Positions 53,274 to 62,657 of a stretch of 64,000 nt of DNA are shown one piece after another (position 1 is the first letter of the stretch; every line of letters starts with the position of its first letter). Where the stretch lies: assembly GCF_024359525.1 (NCBI RefSeq), contig NZ_JAKZEU010000004.1:372001-436000 (forward strand), in the 5' to 3' direction. The DNA comes from Paracoccus albicereus (GTDB taxonomy: Bacteria > Pseudomonadota > Alphaproteobacteria > Rhodobacterales > Rhodobacteraceae). A program made the position numbers and the translations under genes. The notes beneath the pieces were generated by a model. The model saw only the letters and a list, made by a program, of their open reading frames with translations, did no database searches and was not told the DNA's origin.

Positions 53274-54902
53274 CTACGGCACCTCTATCTTCCCGCGCAG
53301 CGGCATGTCGTCGGACGGTGTGACGGTATGACGCTCGATCAGGCGATGGACGACCGGGCCGCCTTCGCCCCGGTTCAGGGCGCGTAGCGCCACCGTCACC
53401 TCGGCATCGGACTTGGTGCGGCGCAGATTATGGCGCACATATTCGTCCCAAGTCGCGATGTGATAGGATTCCGACCACATTTCCGGATTTTCCAGATCAC
53501 GCAGCAGGGCCCAGTTCCGGGCGCCGTCGCGTCTACGGATCAGGCGCCGCTGGCGCATCAGGTCCAGAAACGCGCGAGTATCCGCTTGTGCGATCTGGTA
53601 ATCCACCATGACCATGATCGGCCCCGAACGGCCGCGCAGGTCCAGCCGCAGATCAGGCTCGCGGAAGCTGCGCACGGGATCGAGATCGAGCGTGCCGAAT
53701 TCGGGCGCCGAAAACCAGCGGCCGATGATCGCGCCCGTCGTCAGCAGCACCGCCGCACACAGGAAAGCCGCCTGAACACCGTAGGCGCCGGCGATCCCAC
53801 CCCATAGCCACGACCCTGCGGCCATGCCGCCGAAGACGAAGGTCTGATACAGGGCAAGCGCGCGCGCCACGACCCAGCGAGGCGTCGAGAGCTGCACTGT
53901 CACATTGAATAGCGACAGCGCCAGAACCCAGCAGGCGCCCGCGGGCAGCATCGCCAGACCGTGCAGCCAGACCGAATCCGTGAGGCCGAGGATCGCGGTC
54001 GCAACGGCAAAGCCTGCGAAAGCCAGCCGGATCACCCGTTCATTCGTCAAGCGCGCGCGAACACGGGGGCTGACCAGCGCGCCGAAGATGGCACCCAATC
54101 CGAAACAGCCCAGAAGCGCGCCGAACAGGGTCGAGCCGCCTTCGGGATGCGATTTCGCGACCAAGGGCAGCAGCGACAGGATCGAGATCGCGGCAAGACC
54201 GAACAGCGCCCCTCGCCCCATGACCCGCAACAGGTTCGGCGACAGCGCGACGTAGCGCAGCCCTGCCCCCACCGCCGCGAAAAAGGGTTCCGGCGTCGTG
54301 GTGCGCGGCGGCGATTGGGGTCGCCAGCGCACCATTGCAGACAGCAGCGGAACATAACTGATCGCGTTGATCGCGAAAGCCGCCGCTGCGCCGAAGACCG
54401 CGACGATGATCCCTCCCGCCGCCGGCCCGACACTGCGCATCAGGTTGAAGCCGACCGAGTTCAGCGTCACCGCAGCGGGCAAGTCGGCGCGCGGCACCAA
54501 ATCACCCATGCTTGCCTGCCATGGCGGATTGTACAGCGCCTGCCCCGCGCCGATCAGGAAGGTGAAGGTCAGCAGCGTCATCGGCGTCAGCCAGCCCTGC
54601 CATGCGACGATCGCCAGCAGCGCCGAGATCGTGACCATCAGCAATTGCGCCGTCATCAGCAGCGTGCGCCGGTCGAAGATGTCGGCCAGCGCACCCGATA
54701 CCAGCGCCAGCAGCATGATGGGCAGCGTGTTCGACGCCTGGACGAGAGAGATCAGAGTGGCGCTGTCGGTCAGCTGCGTCATCAGCCATGCCGCGCCCAC
54801 CGCCTGGACCAGCCCGCCGAAATTGGAGACCAGCGTCGCGCTCCACAGGATACGGAAGTCACGGTGGCGAAACGGGGCGAAAGCTGAATCGCTTGCGGGC
54901 AT
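53274..54902 (-). CDS. MFS transporter with C-terminal soluble domain
   Basis: A 542-residue protein. Residues 1-400 are a 12-helix major facilitator of the EntS/MFS_3 type (FGGLVQAVGAAWLMTQLTDS, DIFDRRTLLM motif A-like). The last 120 residues form a soluble domain (MVMVDYQIAQADTRAFLDLMRQRRLIRRRDGARNWALLRDLENPEMW) like the antibiotic-biosynthesis-monooxygenase-type extension known in this family. It probably exports small molecules. It is convergent with the universal stress protein gene. Confidence 0.9.
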   Translation of the reverse strand: MPASDSAFAPFRHRDFRILWSATLVSNFGGLVQAVGAAWLMTQLTDSATLISLVQASNTLPIMLLALVSGALADIFDRRTLLMTAQLLMVTISALLAIVAWQGWLTPMTLLTFTFLIGAGQALYNPPWQASMGDLVPRADLPAAVTLNSVGFNLMRSVGPAAGGIIVAVFGAAAAFAINAISYVPLLSAMVRWRPQSPPRTTTPEPFFAAVGAGLRYVALSPNLLRVMGRGALFGLAAISILSLLPLVAKSHPEGGSTLFGALLGCFGLGAIFGALVSPRVRARLTNERVIRLAFAGFAVATAILGLTDSVWLHGLAMLPAGACWVLALSLFNVTVQLSTPRWVVARALALYQTFVFGGMAAGSWLWGGIAGAYGVQAAFLCAAVLLTTGAIIGRWFSAPEFGTLDLDPVRSFREPDLRLDLRGRSGPIMVMVDYQIAQADTRAFLDLMRQRRLIRRRDGARNWALLRDLENPEMWSESYHIATWDEYVRHNLRRTKSDAEVTVALRALNRGEGGPVVHRLIERHTVTPSDDMPLRGKIEVP

Positions 54903-54992
54903 GGAATGTCCTGGAACCTGCCTTGAAGCTTAGGCAGAGCGGCGTCGCGGTGCAACCGGCACGGGCCGGCGGGCGCGGTAGGGTCTGAAATG

Positions 54993-55023
54993 GAAATAGC
55001 CCCGTCCGATTATGGGACGGGGC
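54993..55023 (-). terminator. Hairpin terminator after the GlsB gene
   Basis: Stem GCCCCGTCC / GGACGGGGC (9 bp) with a 7-base loop; on the minus strand it is followed by TATTTCC. Confidence 0.7.
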
Positions 55024-55051
55024 CGTTCGAATTCGTGAAATTCGCGCGCTG

Positions 55052-55303
55052 TCAGGCGCGGCGGACAAGCCGCAGGATCAGAAGCAGGATCACCGCCCCG
55101 ATCGTGGCGTAGATGATCGAACCGATGATCGATCCTTCGGCGCCAATCCCCAGACCGATTGCGGGGAACAGGAAAGAAGCGAGAAGCGCGCCAAGGATAC
55201 CCACAACGATGTTCATGAGCAGACCCTGACCGTGGCCTTTGACGATCTCGCCGGCCAGCCAGCCGGCAATTGCGCCGATGATGATCGCAACGATAATTGA
55301 CAT
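55052..55303 (-). CDS. GlsB/YeaQ/YmgE family stress response membrane protein
   Basis: An 83-residue protein with three hydrophobic helices and Gly-rich turns (AGWLAGEIVKGHGQGLLMNIVVGILGALLASFLF, GSIIGSIIYATIGAVILLLIL), the pattern of the transglycosylase-associated/YmgE family. Such genes often belong to general stress regulons. An EcfG-like promoter sits about 60 bases upstream. ATG 55303 is preceded by GGAAGGAAAT. Confidence 0.93.
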   Translation of the reverse strand: MSIIVAIIIGAIAGWLAGEIVKGHGQGLLMNIVVGILGALLASFLFPAIGLGIGAEGSIIGSIIYATIGAVILLLILRLVRRA

Positions 55304-55601
55304 GGCATTTCCTTCCGAAAGCCCAAGAATGGCGATGCGTCGACCGGCGCATCTTCTGAAATCATAACATCAAGGTGATCGCATTGTTCCGCACTCGCGC
55401 TGGCCGTGCAGGAATGTCACGGCAGGCGGCAAAGTTTGTCACATTTCCGCAACTAGGCTTGACGCACAAGGGGCTAGCCGGGCTGATGGACCATCCCCGA
55501 GTCGCGTCTTCACTGCCTGAAGGCGCGCCTGCCGGACCAGATATTTGCTGCTTTGGGTTGCCGCGTTTGCTCTGCGGCGAACCGTCGAAACAAAGGATGA
55601 T
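55304..55601. other. Intergenic region between divergent GlsB and L,D-transpeptidase genes
   Basis: No gene is evident. The left part holds the EcfG-like promoter of the GlsB gene. A TTGACG at 55458 and a direct repeat of TGTCAC (around 55417 and 55439) are the only other features seen. Confidence 0.55.
55366..55390 (-). promoter_or_regulatory. EcfG-type promoter of the GlsB family gene
   Basis: On the minus strand GGAAC (55390-55386) is followed after 17 bases by GTT (55368-55366). The predicted start of transcription leaves a leader of about 55 bases before the ATG at 55303. Confidence 0.55.
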
Positions 55602-56453
55602 ATGATGCGCATCGCCTCGCTTAGCCTGGCGCTCGTCGTGGGCTTGTCTGCCTGCGCGCCGACCACGCCCGAGACCGCGGCCCCGGTGGCCGACGCCCCG
55701 CTGCCGAGCTACTACCAGGCCCGTCAGGACGTTGGTCCGAACGGCGAGCCGATCACCATCAACGCCGTCAAGCGCGCCTACCTGAACGAGCGCAATCAGC
55801 GTCAGCGTGTGCCCTATAACGGTCCGGAAGAACCTGGCACGATCGTCGTCGATCCCTATGCGCGCGTGCTCTATGACGTGATGCCCGGCGGCGAGGCGAT
55901 GCGTTTTGGCGTCGCCGTCGGCAAGGCCGGCACCGGGTTCGCAGGCAACGGGGTCATCTCGCGCAAGCAGGCGTGGCCCAGCTGGACCCCGACGGCCAAC
56001 ATGATCCGCACGAACCCGGCCCTTTACGGTCCGGTCAGCGGTGGTCTTTCGGGCGGTCTCGACAACCCTCTGGGTGCCCGCGCCCTCTATCTCTACCGCA
56101 ACGGCCAGGACACCTATTACCGGATCCACGGCACGGTCGATTCCTCTTCGATCGGAAAAGCCACCTCGGCCGGCTGCATCCGGCTGTTCCAGCAGGACAT
56201 CATCGACCTGTTCGACGACACAGAGATCGGGACGCAGGTGAAGGTCCGCACGCCGGCTGAAAGCCTGGCGCTGGAAGGCCCGATGGTGGAAACGCCGCAG
56301 GGCTACGTTGTTCCGGCCGCGCAGGCGCAGGCTCCCGCAGCGGCTGCCACCCCCGCCGCGGCGCCAGCGGCGCAGACGGCCGCCCTTGCCGCACCGACGG
56401 CGGTGATGGACCCCTACGCCGCGATGAGCCCGGTCGAAAGCGCTGTGCAATAA
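55602..56453 (+). CDS. L,D-transpeptidase (YkuD family) lipoprotein
   Basis: A 283-residue envelope protein. A signal peptide with lipobox LSAC (about residue 16-19) suggests lipid anchoring. The YkuD catalytic site is HGTVDSSS followed by SAGCIRL with the active Cys. The preceding KAGTGFAGNGVISRKQAWPSWTPT is typical of this group. It cross-links peptidoglycan or attaches proteins to it. The C-terminal 60 residues are Ala/Pro-rich and probably disordered. A second ATG follows immediately. An intrinsic terminator follows the gene. Confidence 0.9.
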   Translation: MMRIASLSLALVVGLSACAPTTPETAAPVADAPLPSYYQARQDVGPNGEPITINAVKRAYLNERNQRQRVPYNGPEEPGTIVVDPYARVLYDVMPGGEAMRFGVAVGKAGTGFAGNGVISRKQAWPSWTPTANMIRTNPALYGPVSGGLSGGLDNPLGARALYLYRNGQDTYYRIHGTVDSSSIGKATSAGCIRLFQQDIIDLFDDTEIGTQVKVRTPAESLALEGPMVETPQGYVVPAAQAQAPAAAATPAAAPAAQTAALAAPTAVMDPYAAMSPVESAVQ

Positions 56454-56479
56454 GCCGCACCGCGTAGCATCGATTTTAC

Positions 56480-56509
56480 AAAGCCCCGGCCCTCTCGGCC
56501 GGGGCTTTG
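56480..56509 (+). terminator. Intrinsic terminator after the L,D-transpeptidase gene
   Basis: Stem AAAGCCCCGGCC / GGCCGGGGCTTT (12 bp) with loop CTCTC, then GT and mixed bases. Confidence 0.85.
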
Positions 56510-56573
56510 TCGTTGCCTTGCACGCAGAGTTGACGCACATTCTGCGCAATCCTTTCGCGACGCGAGGCCTGCG

Positions 56574-57389
56574 ATGCCGAACTATGTCAGTCTCGAGAAG
56601 GACGCACTGAGCGCCGAGCAGCGTGCCTTGGCCGCGCAGGCCCGTCGTCCTGCCGTCAATCGCCTGGGTGATGCCGAACTGCTTTCACTGATCCGGTCGC
56701 TGCTGGGCGCCGCCAGTCTTGCCAGCGATCAGCCCGGCACCGACGGCGCGAAATCGCCCCGTCAGCTTCTGACCGCGGCCCTGCGGCGGGCGACGAACGA
56801 GCGCCGCCGTCGTGGGCTCACAGTGCGCGGAGCAGAAAGCCGAAAGGCGAAAGTCTCCGGCGAAACCGGGGCTGCGACGTCATCGCCAGCACCGAGCGAA
56901 GCTGCGCCACACGCGGCGCCGGTGCTGTCCGCAGCCCGCGCGGAAAGCGCGCGCAAGGCCAAGTCGAAGCCCGGGCGCGATCCGCGGCCCGAGGCACGGC
57001 GCATCGCCAAGCCCAAGGGCAAACCCGCAGCGACCGGCAAACCGGCGACGGCCTCGGTGCCCGTCACCCCGATGCCGGCCACACCGTCGCAGGCAAGTCC
57101 GCTTCCGGTCCGGGTCGAGGAAAAGCCGAAATCATCCGGGAAAGCAGCGCGCAAGGCCGAGAAGAAGGCTGCGAAGGCGGCTGAAAAGGAAGAGCGGAAG
57201 GCCGCGAAGGAGGCGGAAAAGGCCGCACGCAAGGAAGCGAAGGCCGCCGCCAAGGATGCCGAAAAACAGGCGCGGAAGGCCGCCAAGAAGGCGCTACGCG
57301 AAGAGGCCGAAGCAAGCCGCAAGTCCGAGGCGAAGGCAGACAAGAAGGACAAGACCGGCGGCGCGAAAACCTCGAGGAAGAAGGGCTGA
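56574..57389 (+). CDS. Hypothetical Lys/Ala-rich protein
   Basis: A 271-residue protein with a small folded N-terminal part (residues 1-85: ALSAEQRALAAQARRPAVNRLGDAELLSLIRSLLGAAS, QLLTAALRRATNERRRRGL) and a long Lys/Ala/Glu/Pro-rich remainder. Residues about 190-265 are repeats of the type KAAKAAEKEERKAAKEAEKA, a highly charged helix. The low-complexity tail recalls histone H1-like and nucleic-acid-binding proteins, but no family is recognised. Coding frame and RBS (GAGG) look real. Confidence 0.62.
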   Translation: MPNYVSLEKDALSAEQRALAAQARRPAVNRLGDAELLSLIRSLLGAASLASDQPGTDGAKSPRQLLTAALRRATNERRRRGLTVRGAESRKAKVSGETGAATSSPAPSEAAPHAAPVLSAARAESARKAKSKPGRDPRPEARRIAKPKGKPAATGKPATASVPVTPMPATPSQASPLPVRVEEKPKSSGKAARKAEKKAAKAAEKEERKAAKEAEKAARKEAKAAAKDAEKQARKAAKKALREEAEASRKSEAKADKKDKTGGAKTSRKKG

Positions 57390-57488
57390 ACGACCTATGA
57401 TGCGCAGCCGCCGCTGCATCGCGACGGTTTCCCCGATGACCCGATCTTGCTAACAGGGATCATCCGTTCCCTTGCCTAGGTCCGCCCG

Positions 57489-58409
57489 TTGCGCCGCCTT
57501 CTGCTGACCCTTCTGACCCTGACGCAGATGGCGCTGCCGGCTACCGCCCGTCCCGCTGTTGATGCGATCGTGGGTCGCCCTCCGCCGCGCCTGTCGGAAA
57601 ACATCCGCTGCACCGATGACGGACGCGATTGTATCCGTCTCGACAATTACGTCGCCGACGTCTGCCGGATGATCGAGCGTAATGCCGGCGAGCAGCGTCT
57701 CGACCCCAGCTTCCTGGCCCGCCTGCTGTGGAAGGAAAGCCGGTTCGAGCCAAGCGCCATCAGCCCGGCCGGGGCCATCGGGATTGCCCAGTTCATCCCT
57801 TCGACAGCCGAAATGTACGATCTGGATGATCCATTCAATCCGGCGCAGGCCATCGCGAAGGCGGCGTGGTATCTGCGCTTCCTGACGGATGCGTTCGGCA
57901 ATATCGGTCTGGCTGCGGTCGCCTATAACGGCGGCGAGAACCGCGCCCGTCGCTTCATCGAACAGGAAGCCGTGCTGCCTTACGAGACCCAGGATTACGT
58001 CGAGGCGATCACCGGTCACAATGCCTGGGCCTGGCGCGACAATCCGCCCCCGGCCGAGGCGATCAAGCTGGCGCTATCCGACGACGCGCCCTTTCTCAAT
58101 GCCTGTATCGAGATGGCGGGCAATCGCAGCCTTCGGGAATTCGTGTCCGAGCCGCGGGTCTTTCCCTGGGGCGTCATCATCGCCTCGCATCCCTCGCGCG
58201 CGGGTGCTGCGCAACAGGTCACGCGGTTGAACCGGCAGTTGCGACCGATCCTCGGTGGGCAGCGGGTCAGCTATGTGCGCAAGCGTCTGCGGGGCGGCGT
58301 CCGCCCGGTCTATACGGCGCAGGTCGGGTATGAATCGCGCCGGGACGCCAACGCGTTCTGCATCCGCTTCAAACAGATCGGCGGGCGCTGCATCGTTCTG
58401 AAGAACTGA
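57489..58409 (+). CDS. Periplasmic lytic transglycosylase
   Basis: A 306-residue protein. After a signal peptide (MRRLLLTLLTLTQMALPATA) it has an SLT domain: the catalytic Glu in LLWKESRFEPSAISPAGAIGIAQFIPSTA and AVAYNGGENRARR near residue 150. The last 100 residues are a separate region with VYTAQVGYESRRDANAFCIRFKQIGGRCIVL, which resembles a SPOR-like repeat. Start is TTG at 57489; no ATG gives a signal peptide. It cleaves peptidoglycan glycan strands. Confidence 0.9.
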   Translation: MRRLLLTLLTLTQMALPATARPAVDAIVGRPPPRLSENIRCTDDGRDCIRLDNYVADVCRMIERNAGEQRLDPSFLARLLWKESRFEPSAISPAGAIGIAQFIPSTAEMYDLDDPFNPAQAIAKAAWYLRFLTDAFGNIGLAAVAYNGGENRARRFIEQEAVLPYETQDYVEAITGHNAWAWRDNPPPAEAIKLALSDDAPFLNACIEMAGNRSLREFVSEPRVFPWGVIIASHPSRAGAAQQVTRLNRQLRPILGGQRVSYVRKRLRGGVRPVYTAQVGYESRRDANAFCIRFKQIGGRCIVLKN

Positions 58410-58412
58410 GGT

Positions 58413-58442
58413 GGTCCGGGCGCATCCTGAAGCGCCCGGACC
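58413..58442. terminator. Bidirectional hairpin between convergent genes
   Basis: Perfect stem GGTCCGGGCGC / GCGCCCGGACC (11 bp) with an 8-base loop, between the lytic transglycosylase and DUF4394 genes. There is no clear T-run on either side. Confidence 0.7.
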
Positions 58443-58454
58443 CGTTCATCGCGA

Positions 58455-59408
58455 TCAGGCTTCCGCCTTGTTCCTACGACGACGCATGACGGTCATCATG
58501 CCCAAGGCACCGCCCAGCAGCGCCAGCGACGCCGGGACCGGCACCGGGGCGATGGCGAAGCCGTCGATCTGACCGAACGACCGCGGCAGCGCGCCCACGA
58601 GGTCAAGATTGATCCGGCCCATCGCATCGGCGACCAACGGCAGGCTGAACAGCCACGGGCCCGAGAACGCCTCGGTCACGCCATTGAGTACGGCGAAGGC
58701 AAAGTTCTCACCCTCGGCCGGCGAGAAGATGTCGAGACCGCCATCCGAGCTAACGTCGAACGGATTGCCGTCCAGGAACAGCTGTCCGACGGTCCCGAGC
58801 GTGCCGGCATTGTTCGCGATGGTGACCAGCGAGTCCGTTCCGGAATCGATCCCGTACTGGACGGTGGTCGTCGGGTTCGGCACCGCGTTCGTATAGGCGT
58901 TGGCGAAGATCTGCGGATCCTTGCCCTCGTTTGCGTCACCTGCGGCGTAGAACAGCGGGGTCGCGGTGACGAAGTCCTGCGGCATGTTGTTCGGACGGTA
59001 GACGATGTTCTGGTCCGCACCCGACACCACGCGCGCCGCGTCGAGGACGTTGTTGAAGTCGATATCCAGCGCGGTCGTGCTGGTGCCGCCCATCAATGTC
59101 GCCTGCTTCGTGGCCACGCCAGTCCGCGTGTCCAGCAGGTAGGCGGAGTCGTCATTGTCGGAATAGCCGTAAAGCTGGCCCGTCTTCGGGCGATAGGTGA
59201 TCCCGTGCAGGGCCACCTTGTTGCCCGCCCCATCGGTGATCGCCGTCGCTGTCGCGCTGCCCGGCGTCGACAGATCGGAAATGGTCAGAAGCGTGGTGCC
59301 ATTGTTGCCCAGCGTATAACCGACTGTGTTGGGCGGAATGGTCGCGGCGTTTGCAGCGAAACCGGCGAACATGATCGTCGCGCCGGCAAACAGGAACGTC
59401 TTACTCAT
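58455..59408 (-). CDS. DUF4394-like secreted protein with VPLPA/PEP-type sorting tail
   Basis: A 317-residue protein with a signal peptide (SKTFLFAGATIMFAGFAANAA). The body has repeated beta strands of the DUF4394 type (TLLTISDLSTPGSATAT, HGITYRPKTGQLYGYSDND, TTVQYGIDSGTDSLVTI). The C-terminus reads VPVPASLALLGGALGMMTVMRRRRNK, a typical sorting signal with hydrophobic helix and basic end. It is likely exported and processed by an exosortase elsewhere in the genome. The ATG is 59408. Confidence 0.78.
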   Translation of the reverse strand: MSKTFLFAGATIMFAGFAANAATIPPNTVGYTLGNNGTTLLTISDLSTPGSATATAITDGAGNKVALHGITYRPKTGQLYGYSDNDDSAYLLDTRTGVATKQATLMGGTSTTALDIDFNNVLDAARVVSGADQNIVYRPNNMPQDFVTATPLFYAAGDANEGKDPQIFANAYTNAVPNPTTTVQYGIDSGTDSLVTIANNAGTLGTVGQLFLDGNPFDVSSDGGLDIFSPAEGENFAFAVLNGVTEAFSGPWLFSLPLVADAMGRINLDLVGALPRSFGQIDGFAIAPVPVPASLALLGGALGMMTVMRRRRNKAEA

Positions 59409-59657
59409 AATGCTTTCCCCATGAACCAAGAACTTGTGAAGACGCCGTCACGAGAAAGCTCGCGAGACCCCCGCAAAAGGTTAACAGCGGGCCGTTCATG
59501 GGGCGGAATGGTTTATTTTTTTTATTTGCAGCGACGGCGGCAACTTATTTGCCGACAAAACGTAGGCGACCGTTCTAAGGCTTTCCCAGACTCACTGTCG
59601 CTCGCCGTCGATCGGCCATCATATTGGCAAGTGTTTGTTTTTAAAGCAAGCCTGCCG
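59409..59657. other. AT-rich intergenic region upstream of the DUF4394 gene
   Basis: No gene. It contains a T-rich tract at 59513-59528 and a perfect inverted repeat CGGCAA-CTTAT-TTGCCG at 59538-59554, possibly an operator or the 3' end hairpin of priA. The promoter of the minus-strand DUF4394 gene must be here. Confidence 0.5.
59538..59554. promoter_or_regulatory. Inverted repeat CGGCAA/TTGCCG
   Basis: Six-base perfect half-sites with a 5-base spacer, lacking a T-run. It lies about 130 bases upstream of the DUF4394 gene and 100 bases downstream of priA. Confidence 0.35.
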
Positions 59658-61859
59658 TTACAGGAAGCTCTGTGGATCGATGTCGACCGACAGACGCAGG
59701 TTGGTCGGCAGCTTGATCGGGGCCAGCCAGTCGGCGATCGCCTTCTGGATCGGCGCCTGCCGCGGTGCGCGGATCAGCAGCCGGAAACGGTGGCGGCCTC
59801 GGATGCGCGCAATGGGTGCGGGGGCGGGCCCCCACAGATCGGCGCCGACGGCCGCGATCGGGCCGGCGCTCGCTGCAAGCATCCGTGCAAAGTCCGCGAC
59901 GACCGCCAAGTCGGGATGCGACAGGATGATGCCCGCCAACCGCCCGAAGGGTGGCATGCCCGCCGCCTGACGCCCCGCCGCCTCGGCGTCCCAGAATGTT
60001 TCGTCCTCGCCCGACAGGATCGCGCGGATCACCGGATGCTCGGGCTGGTGCGTCTGCAACAGGGCAAGGCCCGACGCATCGCCCGGCATCCGCCCTGCCC
60101 GGCCCGCGACCTGCCGCATCAGCTGAAAGCTGCGCTCGGCCGCGCGCAGGTCGGCGCCCTGCAAGCCCAGATCGGCGTCGATCACGCCCACCAGCGTCAG
60201 CTTCGGGAAATTGTGCCCCTTGGCCACGATCTGGGTGCCGATGATGATGTCGGTCCCGCCCTCGGCGATCTCGGCGATCGTCGCCTTCAGCGCACGGGCG
60301 GAATGGTACAGGTCCGAGGACAGCACCGTCGCCCTTGCGTCCGGGAAGCGCGCCGCCACCTCTTCGGCCAGTCGCTCGACACCGGGCCCGACCGGGGCCA
60401 TCCGCCCCTCGACTCCGCAGGACGGGCAGGTCGTGGGAATGGGCTTCGTCGCGCCGCATTGATGGCAGACGAGCCGGTTCTGGAAGCGGTGCTCGACCAT
60501 GCGCGCATCGCAATCGTCGCAACCGACCTGCTGGCCGCAGGCGCGGCACAGCGTCACCGGCGCATAGCCGCGACGGTTGAGAAACAGCAGCGACTGCTCA
60601 CCCTTCACCAGCCGCGTCGCCACCGCGTCGGCAAGCGTGGGCGAGATCCACTGACCGCCGGGCATCTCTTCGGCGCGCAGGTCGATCGCCGCCATGTCCG
60701 GCAGTTCCGCCTCGCCGTAGCGGGCACGCAGGTCCAACCGGTCGTATTTGCCGCTGGCCGCATTCACCCAGGTTTCCAGACTGGGCGTGGCAGAGGCCAG
60801 CACCACCTGCGCCCCTTCGATGTTTCCGCGAAGCACAGCCATGTCGCGGGCGCTGTAATAGACCGTGTCGTCCTGCTTGTAGCTGCTGTCGTGTTCCTCA
60901 TCGACGACGATCAGACCGATGTCGCGGAACGGCAGGAACAGCGCCGAGCGCGCGCCGACGACCATCCCGACCTCGCCTGTCGCCGCCATGTGCCACAACC
61001 GGCGGCGTTCGGTCCGGGTGATGCCACTGTGCCATTCGCCGGGCCGGGCGCCGAACCGCGCCTCGACCCGGTCGAGGAACTCTGCCGACAGCGCGATTTC
61101 GGGGAGCAGCACCAGCGCCTGTCGCCCGGCCCGCAGACATTCCGCGACCGCCTCGAGATAGACCTCGGTCTTGCCGGATCCGGTGACGCCGCGCAGCAGC
61201 GTGGTGCCGTAGCCACCGTGCCGCAGCCGGTCGCGCAACGCATCCGCCGCTGCCTGCTGATCGGAAGCCAGCGGCTTGCCGGGCAGCGCCGGATCAAGCC
61301 GCGGATAGGGCAGATCGCGCGGCGCCTCGATCTCGGCCAGTGTGCCCGCGGTGACCAGCCCCTTCACGACCGAGGTACCGACCCCGGCCAACTGCGCCAG
61401 TTCTGAGGGCACAAAGGACGCGCCGCCATGTTCGTCCAGCACGTCAAGCACGCGCTGCCGCGCCTCGGTCATCCGCACGGGCGGATCGCCGGCCGGCACG
61501 ATCACCTTACGCGCGGCGGGCGGGCGGTCCAGATCGGGCGCACGCAGCGCCATCCGCGCGATCAGGGGCAAGGGCGTCAGCGTGTATTCGGCAGCCCGGC
61601 CCAGGAAATCGACAAAGCCCGGCGACAGCGGCGCCGCATCCAGCGTCCGCAGGACAGGCCGCAGCTTCGCCACGTCGAAATCGCCCAGACCGGGCCCCCA
61701 GACGATCCCCATCACCCGGCGCGGTCCCAGCGGACAAAGCACCGGCTGGCCCAACAAGACGCCGCCTTCGGGCGCTAGGTAATCCAGCACGCCAACGGGC
61801 TCGGTGGTCAGCACGCCGATGCGGGTGCCATGTCCGAAATGGATCGGCTCGATTGCCAC
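59658..61859 (-). CDS. priA: Primosomal protein N' (replication restart helicase)
   Basis: A 733-residue DNA helicase that reloads the replisome at stalled forks. Walker A is GVTGSGKTEVYLEA, Walker B VVDEEHDSSYKQDD. The zinc-binding cysteines are in CRACGQQVGCDDCDARM and CHQCGATKPIPTTCPSCG, and QMGR-like C-terminal motif QLMRQVAGRAGR is present. The length is standard. The gene is divergent from the transaldolase. Confidence 0.97.
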   Translation of the reverse strand: MAIEPIHFGHGTRIGVLTTEPVGVLDYLAPEGGVLLGQPVLCPLGPRRVMGIVWGPGLGDFDVAKLRPVLRTLDAAPLSPGFVDFLGRAAEYTLTPLPLIARMALRAPDLDRPPAARKVIVPAGDPPVRMTEARQRVLDVLDEHGGASFVPSELAQLAGVGTSVVKGLVTAGTLAEIEAPRDLPYPRLDPALPGKPLASDQQAAADALRDRLRHGGYGTTLLRGVTGSGKTEVYLEAVAECLRAGRQALVLLPEIALSAEFLDRVEARFGARPGEWHSGITRTERRRLWHMAATGEVGMVVGARSALFLPFRDIGLIVVDEEHDSSYKQDDTVYYSARDMAVLRGNIEGAQVVLASATPSLETWVNAASGKYDRLDLRARYGEAELPDMAAIDLRAEEMPGGQWISPTLADAVATRLVKGEQSLLFLNRRGYAPVTLCRACGQQVGCDDCDARMVEHRFQNRLVCHQCGATKPIPTTCPSCGVEGRMAPVGPGVERLAEEVAARFPDARATVLSSDLYHSARALKATIAEIAEGGTDIIIGTQIVAKGHNFPKLTLVGVIDADLGLQGADLRAAERSFQLMRQVAGRAGRMPGDASGLALLQTHQPEHPVIRAILSGEDETFWDAEAAGRQAAGMPPFGRLAGIILSHPDLAVVADFARMLAASAGPIAAVGADLWGPAPAPIARIRGRHRFRLLIRAPRQAPIQKAIADWLAPIKLPTNLRLSVDIDPQSFL

Positions 61860-61991
61860 GCTAGACCTTCACCGGAAAAAGACGCGCCCCGTTCTGTCAC
61901 AACCGGAAGGGCAGCGCCAACCCTTCCCGCGTCGAACCATCTGCGTTAGAACCGCCGCAATCAGTCACCGCAGCGAACGGGAACACCAGCC

Positions 61992-62657
61992 ATGAAATTC
62001 TTCGTCGATACCGCCGATGTGGACGCGATCCGCGAGTTGAACGATCTGGGCATGGTCGATGGGGTGACCACCAATCCTTCGCTGATCCTCAAGGCTGGCC
62101 GCAACATCGAAGAGGTCACCCGCGAGATCTGCGAGATGGTCGACGGCCCGGTCTCTGCCGAGGTCGTGGCCGAGAAGGCCGAGGACATGATCCGCGAGGG
62201 CAAGCATCTGGCCAAGATCGCCGAAAACATCGCGGTCAAGGTGCCTCTGACCTGGGACGGGCTGAAGGCCTGCAAGGCGCTGTCGGATGACGGTCACATG
62301 GTTAACGTGACGCTGTGCTTTTCTCCCGCGCAGGCGCTGCTGGCCGCGAAAGCCGGCGCGACTTTCATCAGCCCGTTCATCGGCCGGCTGGACGACATCC
62401 ATCTGGACGGGATCGACCTGATCGCCGACATCCGCGAGATCTACGACAATTACGGCTACGAAACGCAGATCCTCGCCGCATCGATCCGTACGGTGAATCA
62501 CGTCATCGAATGCGCCAAGATCGGGGCTGACGTGATGACCTCGCCCCCTGCCGTCATCAAGTCGCTGGCCAATCATGTCCTGACCGACAAGGGTCTGGCG
62601 CAGTTCAATTCAGACTGGGCCAAGACCGGCCAGACGATCGGGCAGAAGCTCGGATGA
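61992..62657 (+). CDS. tal: Transaldolase (fructose-6-phosphate aldolase-like)
   Basis: A 221-residue short transaldolase: [32 protein letters not shown], catalytic Lys in [44 protein letters not shown]. Members of this subfamily act as transaldolases or as fructose-6-phosphate aldolases; sequence alone does not decide. It overlaps the DUF484 gene (ATGA). Confidence 0.93.
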   Translation: MKFFVDTADVDAIRELNDLGMVDGVTTNPSLILKAGRNIEEVTREICEMVDGPVSAEVVAEKAEDMIREGKHLAKIAENIAVKVPLTWDGLKACKALSDDGHMVNVTLCFSPAQALLAAKAGATFISPFIGRLDDIHLDGIDLIADIREIYDNYGYETQILAASIRTVNHVIECAKIGADVMTSPPAVIKSLANHVLTDKGLAQFNSDWAKTGQTIGQKLG

